Origin: Mycobacterium syngnathidarum
GTDB taxonomy: Bacteria > Actinomycetota > Actinomycetes > Mycobacteriales > Mycobacteriaceae
DNA length: 22,193 nucleotides
Direction: 5' to 3'
NCBI RefSeq assembly: GCF_001942625.1
Contig: NZ_MLCL01000028.1
Location: 1-22,193 of the forward strand
Shown here: one piece after another, positions 15,201-22,193 of the stretch
How positions within the stretch are numbered: the stretch's first letter is position 1
Layout: every line of letters starts with the position of its first letter
Translations under genes and position numbers: made by a program
Notes under the pieces: generated by a model
The model's database searches: none
Told to the model about the DNA's origin: nothing
The model's input: only the letters and a program-made list of their open reading frames with translations

Positions 15201-15604
15201 CAATGTCCTGCTCCGTTCACACGAGCGGTGTCGATGCGGGTGCAGCAGGTCAGCGCGGCGGCGTTGTCGGCGGCGAGGGAGCGGGCCAGCATCACCAGGT
15301 CCGCGACGCGTGGGTCGCCGACGGAGTAGCGCAGCTTCTTGCCGTCACGGCGCGCGGTCACATAACCGCAGTCGGCCAGGCAGGACAGGTGCACCGACAC
15401 CCGCGGCTGGGAGATCCCGGCATGCTCGACACACTCCGCGGAGGTGCGCTCGGCGGCCAAGATGAACTCCAGCAGCTTCAACCGCGTCGGATCCGACAGC
15501 GCGCGAAAGAACTTCGCCGTCGCATCCAGGTGCGTGCAGGCCGTCTCGCCACCGGGCGCGGTGACGGCGGCGGTCGTGGACCGGGGCAAGGGGATCGCCT
15601 CCAC
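15200..15604 (-). CDS. ArsR/SmtB-family metal-sensing repressor of the mer operon
   Basis: A 134-residue winged-helix repressor. The ArsR core is ATAKFFRALSDPTRLKLLEFIL (about 29-49), with recognition helix ISQPRVSVHLSCLADCGYV (about 64-82) and wing ARRDGKKLRYSV. Cysteines 75 and 79 inside or just after the recognition helix, plus Cys120-Cys121 near the C-terminus, resemble the ligand layout of the Cd/Pb sensor CmtR. Streptomyces mer operons are likewise governed by an ArsR-type 'MerR'. Cys23 and Cys58 are additional. The GTG at 15604 has no good ribosome site, so the true start may be an internal GTG (about residue 14) or the message may be nearly leaderless. It heads the minus-strand mer operon. 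Confidence 0.9.
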   Translation of the reverse strand: MEAIPLPRSTTAAVTAPGGETACTHLDATAKFFRALSDPTRLKLLEFILAAERTSAECVEHAGISQPRVSVHLSCLADCGYVTARRDGKKLRYSVGDPRVADLVMLARSLAADNAAALTCCTRIDTARVNGAGH

Positions 15605-15614
15605 AAGAAGAAAG

Positions 15615-15645
15615 TTGAACTATTCGGATAAGCGCATAGTATGAT
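15615..15645 (+). promoter_or_regulatory. Promoter of merA with a 19-bp spacer
   Basis: TTGAAC at 15615-15620 and TATGAT at 15640-15645 are 19 bp apart. Long 19-bp spacers are typical of promoters activated by MerR-family proteins. An inverted repeat, ACTAT-N12-ATAGT (15619-15640), occupies the spacer. The leader to merA would be about 65 nt. Confidence 0.5.
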
Positions 15646-15664
15646 GTCCGGAGATATTCGTCAA
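15636..15664 (-). promoter_or_regulatory. Promoter of the minus-strand mer operon
   Basis: On the minus strand, TTGACG (15664-15659) and TACTAT (15641-15636) are separated by exactly 17 bp. They lie about 32 bp upstream of the ArsR start. The -35 box overlaps the inverted repeat at 15655-15672 and the -10 box overlaps the opposing merA promoter. Confidence 0.65.
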
Positions 15665-15672
15665 CGCGAATA
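15655..15672. promoter_or_regulatory. Inverted-repeat operator candidate in the mer control region
   Basis: TATTCG at 15655-15660 and CGAATA at 15667-15672 form a perfect 6-bp inverted repeat with a 6-bp centre. It covers the -35 box of the minus-strand operon and lies downstream of the merA -10. It is a good place for the ArsR-type repressor to block both directions. TATTCG also occurs at 15621-15626, within the other operator candidate. Confidence 0.5.
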
Positions 15673-15717
15673 GCAACCTGTTCCGTGACCGGAGTCCCCC
15701 AGCAAGGAGAACCCGCC

Positions 15718-17157
15718 GTGACCACGACATCCCCGCGCGCCGATCTGGCGATCATCGGTTCCGGTTCGGCGGCGTTCGCCGCCGCCATCGCCGCGGTCAA
15801 CCTCGGCAAACGGGTGGTGATGGTCGAGCGCGCCGCGATCGGCGGCACCTGCGTGAACGTGGGCTGCGTGCCGTCGAAGGCGCTGCTGGCCGCCGCGGAG
15901 GCCCGGCACACCGCGGCGAGCGCCGACCGGTTCCCGGGGCTGGCGGCGACCGGGGCACCGGTGGACTTCGCCGAGCTGATCGCGGGCAAGAACGCGCTGG
16001 TCGACCGGCTTCGCGGCGAGAAGTACCTCGACCTGGCCGCCGACTACGGCTGGGAGATCGTCTCGGGAACCGCCGTCTTCACCGGTACCACCGACGCACC
16101 GGTGCTGCGGGTCGAGCAGGGGGCCGATGGCCCGCGGGTGATCGACGCCGATCAGTACCTGATCGCGACCGGCGCCGCGCCGTGGGCGCCGCCGACCGAC
16201 GGGCTCGCCGAGGCGGGGTATCTGACCTCGACCACCGCGATGGAGCTCGACGTCCTGCCGGGGTCGCTGATCGTGGTGGGCGGCAACGCCATCGGTCTCG
16301 AACAGGCACAGTTGTTCGCCCGGCTCGGCACCCGGGTCACGGTGATCGAGGCCCTGGATCGGCTGGCGCCGTTCGAGGAACCCGAGATCTCCCGGGCCAT
16401 CGCGCAGGTGTTCGCCGACGAAGCCATCACCGTGCTCACCGGCGCCACCCTCGACAAGGCACTGGCCGAGGGCGGCGAGAAACTCGTCACCGTCCGCACC
16501 GCCGACGGGGCCACCACCGAACTGCGGGCCGCCCAGCTGCTCATCGCCACCGGCCGCCGCCCCGACACCCCCGGATTGAATCTGGCGGCGGTCGGGGTAC
16601 GCACCGACGACCGCGGCGCCGTCGTCGTCGACGCCCACCAGCGCAGCAGCAACCCGCGGATCTGGGCCGCGGGCGACGTGGCCGGCGGCCCCCAATTCGT
16701 GTACGTCGCGGCGGCGCAGGGCACACTCGCCGCCGGCAACGCCCTCGGGCACGCCGGCCGCACCCTGGACTACACGGCGCTGCCGCGGGTGACATTCACC
16801 AGCCCGGCCATCGCCGCGGTCGGCCACACCGACAGCCAAGCCGCCGCAGCCGGATTACGGACCGAGTCGCGGCTGCTCACCGGTGCGAACGTGCCGCGTG
16901 CCCTGGTCAACCGGGACACCCGTGGTGTGGTCAAACTCGTCGCCGAGGCCGGGACCGGGCGGGTGCTAGGCGTGCACGCCGTCGCCGAGGGTGCCGGGGA
17001 TCTGATCACCGCCGCCGGGTACGCGATCACCGCGGGCATGACCGTCGACCAGCTCGCCCGCACCTGGGCGCCGTATCTGACCATGGCCGAAGCGCTGAAA
17101 CTCACCGCCCAAACCTTCACCGCCGATGTCGCCAAGCTGTCCTGCTGCGCGGGCTGA
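15718..17157 (+). CDS. merA: Mercuric reductase
   Basis: A 479-residue NADPH-dependent flavoenzyme that reduces Hg(II) to volatile Hg(0). The FAD motif LAIIGSGSAAFAAAIAA starts at residue 10. The redox-active pair is Cys45/Cys50 in GGTCVNVGCVPSK, and the NADPH motif is VVGGNAIGLEQAQLF. The MerA-specific Tyr sits in WAPYLTMAEALKL, where other family members have His-Pro. The C-terminus ends SCCAG, with Cys476-Cys477 accepting Hg from the partner subunit. There is no N-terminal heavy-metal-associated domain, as in many actinobacterial MerA proteins. The GTG at 15718 has AAGGAGA upstream and is preferred over a GTG at 15685. It is the first gene of the plus-strand mer operon. Confidence 0.97.
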   Translation: MTTTSPRADLAIIGSGSAAFAAAIAAVNLGKRVVMVERAAIGGTCVNVGCVPSKALLAAAEARHTAASADRFPGLAATGAPVDFAELIAGKNALVDRLRGEKYLDLAADYGWEIVSGTAVFTGTTDAPVLRVEQGADGPRVIDADQYLIATGAAPWAPPTDGLAEAGYLTSTTAMELDVLPGSLIVVGGNAIGLEQAQLFARLGTRVTVIEALDRLAPFEEPEISRAIAQVFADEAITVLTGATLDKALAEGGEKLVTVRTADGATTELRAAQLLIATGRRPDTPGLNLAAVGVRTDDRGAVVVDAHQRSSNPRIWAAGDVAGGPQFVYVAAAQGTLAAGNALGHAGRTLDYTALPRVTFTSPAIAAVGHTDSQAAAAGLRTESRLLTGANVPRALVNRDTRGVVKLVAEAGTGRVLGVHAVAEGAGDLITAAGYAITAGMTVDQLARTWAPYLTMAEALKLTAQTFTADVAKLSCCAG

Positions 17158-17175
17158 GGACCGGATCGAGCCGTC

Positions 17176-17619
17176 ATGAACACACCGGTGATGACCATCG
17201 GAGACCTGGCCCGCCGCACCGGAGTGCCGGCGAAAGTACTACGCCGCCACCACGACCTGGGCCTGATCTACAGCCTCGGCCGCAGCCGGGCCGGATACCG
17301 GCTCTTCGACGAACACGCGCTGTGGTGCGTCGAGGTCATCGCCACCCTGCGCGGCCTCGGCCTCACGGAGGCCGAAATCCGTCAGCTCGCCGCCACCTGC
17401 GACGACAGCGCCCGGCCGGTCGGACCGCAGCTGGCCGAACTACTGGCCCGCTCCCGGACCCGGATCGAGGACCGCATCCGCGACCTCGACGAGCAGCGCC
17501 GCCGCATCGACGAGTTCGAACACCACCACCACGACGCGTTGACCCGGGCGACCAGCCACGACCGAGCCGCCGCCCCGCCGTGGGTGCCGGATCCGAGGAC
17601 ATGCGGCTGCGGCGCTTGA
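17176..17619 (+). CDS. MerR-family transcriptional regulator with Cys/His-rich C-terminus
   Basis: A 147-residue MerR-family activator/repressor. The N-terminal winged helix is TIGDLARRTGVPAKVLRRHHDLGLI, followed by the wing AGYRLFDEHALWCVEVI; a coiled-coil dimer helix covers about 85-120 (LARSRTRIEDRIRDLDEQRRRIDEFE). Cysteines are at 51, 75, 143 and 145, with a His run at 116-119 and a tail ending TCGCGA, so metal sensing is plausible. The cysteine layout does not match the classical Hg sensor MerR (Cys82/117/126). It lies 18 bp after merA and 71 bp before merB. The start could be ATG 17176 or ATG 17191; neither has a strong ribosome site. Its target may be the 19-bp-spacer merA promoter. 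Confidence 0.85.
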   Translation: MNTPVMTIGDLARRTGVPAKVLRRHHDLGLIYSLGRSRAGYRLFDEHALWCVEVIATLRGLGLTEAEIRQLAATCDDSARPVGPQLAELLARSRTRIEDRIRDLDEQRRRIDEFEHHHHDALTRATSHDRAAAPPWVPDPRTCGCGA

Positions 17620-17690
17620 CCTTCCCTGCGGTGGCAAGCCCGACACTCGATCCCACACCCGTGACTACACGCTCCGAGGGGACACCAGCG

Positions 17691-18335
17691 ATGACGACCA
17701 ACCCGTTCGCCACCACCATCGTCGACACACTGTTCGACTCCACCGCCAATACGGGAACGAACCTGATGGGCACCGCGATGCGGCTGCTCGCGGCCGGTGA
17801 ACCGATCACCATCGAACAGCTCGCTACCGCCGCCGGCGCCAGCGTCGCCGACGTCGAGAACGCGCCCGCCGCCGCGGACATCGAATACGACGACCGGCAC
17901 CGCATCCTCGGCTGGGGCCTGACCCTCAATCCCACCCCGCACCGGTTCACCGTCGACGGCCACCAGCTCTACACCTGGTGCGCCGCCGACACCCTGCTGT
18001 TCCCCGCCATCATCGGTCGCCCCGCCACCGTCGAATCCACCTGCGCCGCAACCGGAACCACCATCCGACTGTCCGTTGACCCGGCCTCCGGGGTCAGCGG
18101 CCTCGACCCGGCCACCGCGGTCATCTCTGTACCCGGCCCCGACGAACTCGACCCGACCCGGGTCCGCGCCACCACCTGCAACCCCGGCCGCTACTTCGCC
18201 ACCGCCGTGGCGGCCGCCGACTGGCAGAGCCGGCACCCCACCGGGCTCGTGCTGCCCGTCGCCGACGCCTACGCCCAGCTGCGCCCGATCAGCGACCGCG
18301 TCCTCACCGCCACCGAACCACCACGCTGTCGCTGA
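17691..18335 (+). CDS. merB: Organomercurial (alkylmercury) lyase
   Basis: A 214-residue enzyme that cleaves the carbon-mercury bond of organomercurials, giving Hg(II) for MerA. All three catalytic residues are visible: Cys97 and Asp100 in LYTWCAADTLLFPAIIG, and Cys163 in VRATTCNPGRYFAT (Cys96, Asp99 and Cys159 in the R831b enzyme). The N-terminal winged-helix-like part and STCAATGTTIRLSV are also conserved. Usual length is about 212. The ATG at 17691 has GAGGGG 9 bp upstream; an in-frame GTG at 17661 would add 10 residues. The frame stays open far upstream, but only because of GC bias. It is the last plus-strand gene and converges on tnpA. Confidence 0.96.
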   Translation: MTTNPFATTIVDTLFDSTANTGTNLMGTAMRLLAAGEPITIEQLATAAGASVADVENAPAAADIEYDDRHRILGWGLTLNPTPHRFTVDGHQLYTWCAADTLLFPAIIGRPATVESTCAATGTTIRLSVDPASGVSGLDPATAVISVPGPDELDPTRVRATTCNPGRYFATAVAAADWQSRHPTGLVLPVADAYAQLRPISDRVLTATEPPRCR

Positions 18336-18403
18336 CCCAACCCAGGCCACCGATGTGCCCAGCTACGCCCCAGCACCCTCTCCCGGAAGGTGGTAGCCGG
18401 CGG

Positions 18404-21400
18404 TCAGAAGAGGGTGTCGCGGACCCGCAGCGGCCGGTACCCGGTGGGGCCGAGCTGGGCCAGTTCGGCGTCGATGTCGACCTCGATGGCGCCGAAGAAG
18501 TTGATGTTCTCGCTGTGCGCCGGAGAAATGTGCGCCAGCACCTCGTCATCGATGCGCCGCCCGGCCCGCCGCATCTGTTCGGTCGCCAGACCGTAATACT
18601 CCGTGGTCCAGGCGATGACGGCGTTGGTCGCCAACGTGAGGCACCATGCCTGTTCGGTCTGTCCCTCCAGGTGCCTCGCGCGCACGGTTCCTTCATGCGC
18701 GTAGAGCAGGTCGCGGCGGAGCGCGTGCAGGGATTCGCCCTTGTTGAGCTGGCGGGAGATCTTGCGTCGATAGCCCGGGTCGGACAGATACCGGGCGGCG
18801 TAGATCGTGCGCCGCAGCGCCCCGTACTCCTTGAGCGCCGCCGCGAGGGCGTTCTGCCGGCCCGACGCCGACAGCTTGCCGACCAGCAGCGACGCGGTGG
18901 CGTGCCCGAACTTCAGCGACCCGGCCAGCCGGAGCAGGTCGTCGTAGTGCTCGGCGATCAGATCGAGATTGCACCGCCGGGTCAAAAGCGGGCCCGCGTG
19001 CGGGAACGCGGACTCGACCTGGGCTCGCGGCGCCGCCCGGTACAGGGTGATCCGGCCCAGGTCCCGGATGCGGGGCGAGAGCTGCAACCCGAGCAGGTCG
19101 AACAGCCCGAAGTTCACCAGGGTGACGCCGTGCGTGTCGGTCGCATGCTCGGTGATCGGCAGATCCGTTGCATTGCCGAGGATTTCGTCCAGCACGTAGT
19201 GAGCTTCACGTCTCGTCGCGACGATGACCTTCGTGCCGTAGGTGGCGTGCTGATCGGTGACATGGGTATACGTGCTCAGTCCTTCGTTCGCGAAATAGCG
19301 GCTCAACGCTCTGGCAGTGACCGATTTGCCACGGGTCGGGAACCGCTGCCCATCACTGGAGGACAGGGTGCCGGCCCCGAAGATCGGGGTCAGCGGCAGG
19401 CGTTGGTGGTAGTCGATGATCGTCAGGTTCGCCGCCCGCAGCGTCTCCTCCCGCACATACCACTCCGAAGTCCAGGCCAGGATGTCGTAGGAGATGCCGG
19501 AGGCCTCCGCCATACGGGTGAGACCCAGGTTGGTGGAGTAGGCCAGCAGCACCGCGATGAGGTTGCGCTTCAACTCCGGGGTGCGGGACTGCTTACCGCC
19601 GGCGTGGGTGAAGCAGTCCAGGTAGCCGGTGCGTTTGTCCAGCTCGATCAACAGCGACACGATCGGCGCGAACGGCAGCATCTCCGTCAACTCCTGCTTC
19701 AACGCCACCGCTTCGGCCGGAACGTCTTCTGCCGACAGCGGCGAGACCACCAGGTCACCGGCCTCATCGAGACGGACCGGGCCGTCGCCGTCGGCGAGCA
19801 CCTTCTCCAACTCGCTCATAGCGTCGTGCAGCTCGTCGGTGGCGGTCGCCAGGGCGCGGGCCGGATCAGCGGACTTGCCGACCAGGCGGCAGAACTCGTC
19901 ACGCTGCGGCTCCCACGCCTGCGGGGTCAGCAGGTAAGCGGCCGGGTCGGCGTAGCGGCGCGACCCCGGCACGAACACGTCGCCGCTGCGCAACCCGTCC
20001 CGCAGCCCCAGCAGCACGCACAGCTCCCAGTAGTGCCGATAGGCGGTGGTGTTGCCGGCTTTGCGGGCCTCGTCGAGGTAGCCGCGCCACTTCGTCGGCA
20101 CGAACCCCGTCGGCGCGTCGTCGGGCACCTTGCGGGTACCGGTCGCATTCAGCTCCCGCAGCATGTGCACCCCGATCAGCAGCTCGATCGCCGCGGTGCC
20201 GCCGGCGAACCGGACTGTCGACAGCACCTGCGGGGTGAACTGCCGCAGATAGGAGTACGAGCTGTCCAGAGCGGCCAGGTGCCCGTGATCGCGCGGCAGC
20301 CGAGGTTTGGCCTGCGCGACCGCGGCCCGCAACCGCTCCCATCCGATCCGATCGCCCCGGATCAGGCCGCCGATCTCCTCGTCAGGGATCTGCGTGTCGG
20401 TGATGATGGCCAGCAAGTCGTCGAGCAACCCCTGCCGATCCTCTCCGGCCTTACCGCGCTCGGCGAGCTCGTCGCGCATCCGGCGTTCGGCTTTGCTCAA
20501 CCTGGCCGAGATCGCCTGATCGAACAGCTGCACCACCTCGTCGAGCACATCGGTGGCCGACTGAGCCAACACCGTGAGCAGGATCGGGTAGCGGCGTTGC
20601 GGATCCCGGCGTTCCAAGGCTTGGCCCGTCAAGCGTCGGCCCACAGTCGCCAGGAACCGCCGCCGCTCCGCCGGCAGCACCGACATATCCAGCTCATCCG
20701 CGCCCAGGTTGCGCAGGAACACCAGCTTCTCGACCTCGGCCTTCACCGCGGTCGCCGACGCCTCCACCGGGCCGGTCGACAACCACCGCAACCGCGACAT
20801 CCCGATAGACGGGTCGGCGACCAGCAACGCATCCAGTTCCTTACACCGCTGCGGCGTGAACTCGCGCGCCAACCGGTCATAGGTCTCCCGCTGCGCCTGC
20901 GTGCGAGCATGCGCGACCCGGCGGACCACCGTGTCCGGGCCCGGCCGGATCACCCGCGCCGAGATCAGGTACTCACACGCCAGCCGGAACAACAGCGTCG
21001 GCGAATCGTGCTCCATCGCCCGCGCCAGAAGGAACTCATCCAGCTCCTTCAACTCCATCGACCCGGCAGGCCGCCACCCCAGATACTGGGCCACCAGCCG
21101 CACATGCTCGGTCCGCGTCTGCGCCCGCTTGCCATACGAACGAAGCTGCACCGCATCGACATTCAGCTGATCCGCCAACCGGGCCACCGCCACCGGCGGC
21201 GCCGACGACACCTTGTCCGGCACGAACCCCAGCCACGGCAAGGTGCACAACGCCACCGCCAGGCCCAGACGGACCGCAGGGCCCCTGCCCTGCGGAGCAA
21301 CGAACGCCAGATCCGCCGGGGTCAGCGTGAAGTACCGGAACAACTCCTCACGACTGATCTCCGGGAACTCCCGCAGGCGCTGCAACTCCTCGTCCGCGAA

Positions 21401-21415
21401 TACCCGCGTCGCCAC
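18404..21415 (-). CDS. tnpA: Tn3-family transposase
   Basis: A 1003-residue transposase, full length for the family, that recognises the terminal inverted repeats and carries out replicative transposition. The N-terminal DNA-binding part covers about residues 1-350. The DDE catalytic domain has Asp688 (SSSDGQRF), Asp760 (ATDTHGVTLVNFGLFDLL) and Glu894 (LNKGESLHALRRDL), with spacing like that of Tn3 TnpA. The C-terminal NFFGAIEVDIDAELAQLGPTGYRPLR is also typical. The GTG start at 21415 lies about 95 bp inside the right terminal repeat, and transcription runs inward. The frame is uninterrupted, so the enzyme is probably active. It is separated from tnpI by the whole mer cargo. Confidence 0.97.
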   Translation of the reverse strand: MATRVFADEELQRLREFPEISREELFRYFTLTPADLAFVAPQGRGPAVRLGLAVALCTLPWLGFVPDKVSSAPPVAVARLADQLNVDAVQLRSYGKRAQTRTEHVRLVAQYLGWRPAGSMELKELDEFLLARAMEHDSPTLLFRLACEYLISARVIRPGPDTVVRRVAHARTQAQRETYDRLAREFTPQRCKELDALLVADPSIGMSRLRWLSTGPVEASATAVKAEVEKLVFLRNLGADELDMSVLPAERRRFLATVGRRLTGQALERRDPQRRYPILLTVLAQSATDVLDEVVQLFDQAISARLSKAERRMRDELAERGKAGEDRQGLLDDLLAIITDTQIPDEEIGGLIRGDRIGWERLRAAVAQAKPRLPRDHGHLAALDSSYSYLRQFTPQVLSTVRFAGGTAAIELLIGVHMLRELNATGTRKVPDDAPTGFVPTKWRGYLDEARKAGNTTAYRHYWELCVLLGLRDGLRSGDVFVPGSRRYADPAAYLLTPQAWEPQRDEFCRLVGKSADPARALATATDELHDAMSELEKVLADGDGPVRLDEAGDLVVSPLSAEDVPAEAVALKQELTEMLPFAPIVSLLIELDKRTGYLDCFTHAGGKQSRTPELKRNLIAVLLAYSTNLGLTRMAEASGISYDILAWTSEWYVREETLRAANLTIIDYHQRLPLTPIFGAGTLSSSDGQRFPTRGKSVTARALSRYFANEGLSTYTHVTDQHATYGTKVIVATRREAHYVLDEILGNATDLPITEHATDTHGVTLVNFGLFDLLGLQLSPRIRDLGRITLYRAAPRAQVESAFPHAGPLLTRRCNLDLIAEHYDDLLRLAGSLKFGHATASLLVGKLSASGRQNALAAALKEYGALRRTIYAARYLSDPGYRRKISRQLNKGESLHALRRDLLYAHEGTVRARHLEGQTEQAWCLTLATNAVIAWTTEYYGLATEQMRRAGRRIDDEVLAHISPAHSENINFFGAIEVDIDAELAQLGPTGYRPLRVRDTLF

Positions 21416-21509
21416 GAACCCCAGCCTCCAAAACGCCGACCAACCTCATCGGCAGCCAAGCCAAGCACCAACCACCCCGGCCCGCAGCCCGAACCGAGAA
21501 ATCACCGCC

Positions 21510-21563
21510 GACCAGGCGCTACGCGAACCTCGTTGTTTTTTGCGCCATTACTACCGGGACCCC
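21510..21563 (-). repeat. Right terminal inverted repeat of the Tn3-family transposon
   Basis: Reading inward on the minus strand it begins GGGGTCCCGGTAGTAATGG and matches the left repeat at 53 of 54 positions. Confidence 0.95.
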
Positions 21564-21568
21564 ACGCC
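21564..21568. repeat. 5-bp target-site duplication, right copy
   Basis: ACGCC on the plus strand, identical to 10967-10971 and directly abutting the right terminal repeat. Confidence 0.93.
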
Positions 21569-22030
21569 GGCCGCACGCGCAGTCTGCAGGGCTTGGGCGA
21601 GCATGCGGGCGGCCCCTTTACCGGAGTTGGCCTTGCCCGCACGCAGTCGGATGCCGGTGATCACCGGTGCGGCGGTGTCGGTGCTCAAGGTGGTGACCAG
21701 CGGGGACAGCCCTTTGCGCAGAACCTGCTTGCCAGCGATCTTGGTGTGTCCGTAGGAGGCGCCCTGCTTGGCATGTCCGTGCACCGGGCGCAGCAGGGAG
21801 TCGATGTCGAGGTAGGCACGCACATCGGCTCCGGGCAGCAGGTCCACTCGCTCGCACAGACCGGCCAGATGCTCGGCCAGTACCGAGTCGAGTTGGCGGG
21901 CGTGACCGAAGGTGAACTCGCGCAACAGGGTTCCCACGGTGGAGGGGGCATACACCCGGTTGAAGAGGGTTTTCATGCCGCCGGCTCGGACCACGTCGAC
22001 ATCGTCGATGTAGTCCGCGCCGGCGCACAT
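21564..22030 (-). pseudogene. IS1380-family transposase, N-terminal half (gene split by the Tn3-family transposon)
   Basis: About 155 residues of an IS1380-family transposase: CAGADYIDDVDVVRAGGM, APSTVGTLLREFTFGHARQLD and the first catalytic Asp region YLDIDSLLRPVHGHAKQGA. It stops at the transposon boundary at 21564 and continues in the fragment at 10243-10971. The frame remains open upstream of the first ATG (22030) to beyond 22080 with plausible family sequence (KPAPKLATLIASM), so the true start is further right or has been lost. I cannot place it because another IS-like sequence begins near 22105. Confidence 0.9.
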
Positions 22031-22105
22031 GCTCGCGATCAGAGTGGCCAGTTTCGGTGCTGGTTTAGCCTCGATCCACTGATGAATTGGGGTAGGTGTG
22101 CCTCG

Positions 22106-22193
22106 CTGGGCTGTTGAGGGCTGGTCCTGGTCGCGGGCAGGGGGTATCTGCTGGTCTGTCCAGCTGTTCCTGTGCGCTCCGGTCGGGCCTTTC
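22106..22193 (-). mobile_element. 3' end of a second IS1380-like element (continues beyond the window)
   Basis: The last ~88 bp resemble the region just beyond the stop of the IS1380-family transposase at 10135-10210. A 16-base stretch, GCTGGTCTGTCCAGCT, is identical (22150-22165 and 10184-10199). It is followed by TTCCTGT in both, and looser similarity runs back to GTTGAG. The orientation is the same. It is probably the tail of another, diverged copy whose transposase lies outside the window. Confidence 0.5.

Larger units (their letters stand above)
10972..21563. mobile_element. Complete Tn3-family mercury-resistance transposon with TnpI-type recombinase
   Basis: A 10,592-bp unit bounded by 54-bp inverted repeats beginning GGGGTCCCGG and flanked by a 5-bp direct duplication, inside an IS1380-family transposase gene. 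From left to right it carries tnpI (minus), its recombination site, a five-gene minus-strand mer operon, the divergent control region, merA / merR-family gene / merB (plus), and tnpA (minus). All mobility genes appear intact. The clean duplication and restorable target frame show that it arrived by a simple transposition event and has not been rearranged since. Tn3-family elements move by replicative transposition through a cointegrate, which the recombinase then resolves. Confidence 0.95.

Noticed and set aside
16182..17690. Long N-terminal extension of the merB frame
   Set aside because: It overlaps merA and the MerR-family gene in another frame; the MerB family begins near the ATG at 17691.
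18353..22117. A 1254-codon open frame on the plus strand
   Set aside because: It is antisense to the Tn3 transposase, has arginine/glutamine-rich sequence with no domain and crosses the transposon boundary. It arises from GC bias.
1..22193. CRISPR arrays, tRNA or rRNA genes
   Set aside because: No regularly spaced repeat series and no recognisable tRNA or rRNA segment was found on either strand.

Overview
The window is high-GC actinobacterial DNA. A fused pcaL, an IclR-type pca regulator, thiol/metal regulators of actinobacterial type and frequent GTG starts with 4-bp gene overlaps suggest a mycolic-acid actinomycete (Mycobacterium, Rhodococcus, Gordonia or a relative). The genus cannot be fixed from this sequence, nor whether it is chromosome or plasmid. 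The window is an accessory region built from two functional blocks and several nested mobile elements.

Left block (1-8605), aromatic catabolism. The 3' end of an IS256-family element (1-917) has cut off the front of an IclR-type regulator gene, leaving only its C-terminal end (918-1120). A small NTF2/SnoaL-like gene follows (1145-1615). On the minus strand lies a compact operon reading right to left: pcaH, pcaG, pcaB, pcaL, pcaI, pcaJ, then a cupin gene. Its first six genes overlap by 1 or 4 bases. Together they take protocatechuate to 3-oxoadipyl-CoA; the final thiolase, PcaF, is not here. A divergent IclR regulator, probably PcaR, shares a 70-bp intergenic region with pcaH.

IS scar (8606-10971 and 21564-22193). 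A second IS256-family element (8606-10095), inverted relative to the first, has a transposase broken by a single-base deletion. Next to it is an IS1380-family transposase gene split in two by a large insertion: its C-terminal half lies at 10243-10971 and its N-terminal half at 21564-22030. The last ~90 bp of the window look like the 3' end of a further, related IS1380-type element.

Transposon (10972-21563). The insertion is a complete 10,592-bp Tn3-family transposon. It has 54-bp terminal inverted repeats (one mismatch) and a 5-bp target duplication (GGCGT on the minus strand). Removing the transposon and one copy of the duplication restores the IS1380 reading frame. It carries a Tn3 transposase (tnpA) at the right end. 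At the left end it has a TnpI-type tyrosine recombinase with a recognisable internal recombination site, in place of the usual serine resolvase. Between these lies a mercury-resistance cargo in two divergent operons. The plus-strand operon has merA, a MerR-family gene and merB. The minus-strand operon has an ArsR-family regulator, a small CysCys membrane protein, a thioredoxin-like lipoprotein, a CcdA-like membrane protein with a CysCys tail, and a second MerA-like flavoprotein. The MerB/MerA part is classical: MerB cleaves the C-Hg bond and MerA reduces Hg(II) to Hg(0). The lipoprotein/CcdA/flavoprotein part is not, and may be a thiol-relay form of mercury capture and import. This is the most interesting candidate system in the window.
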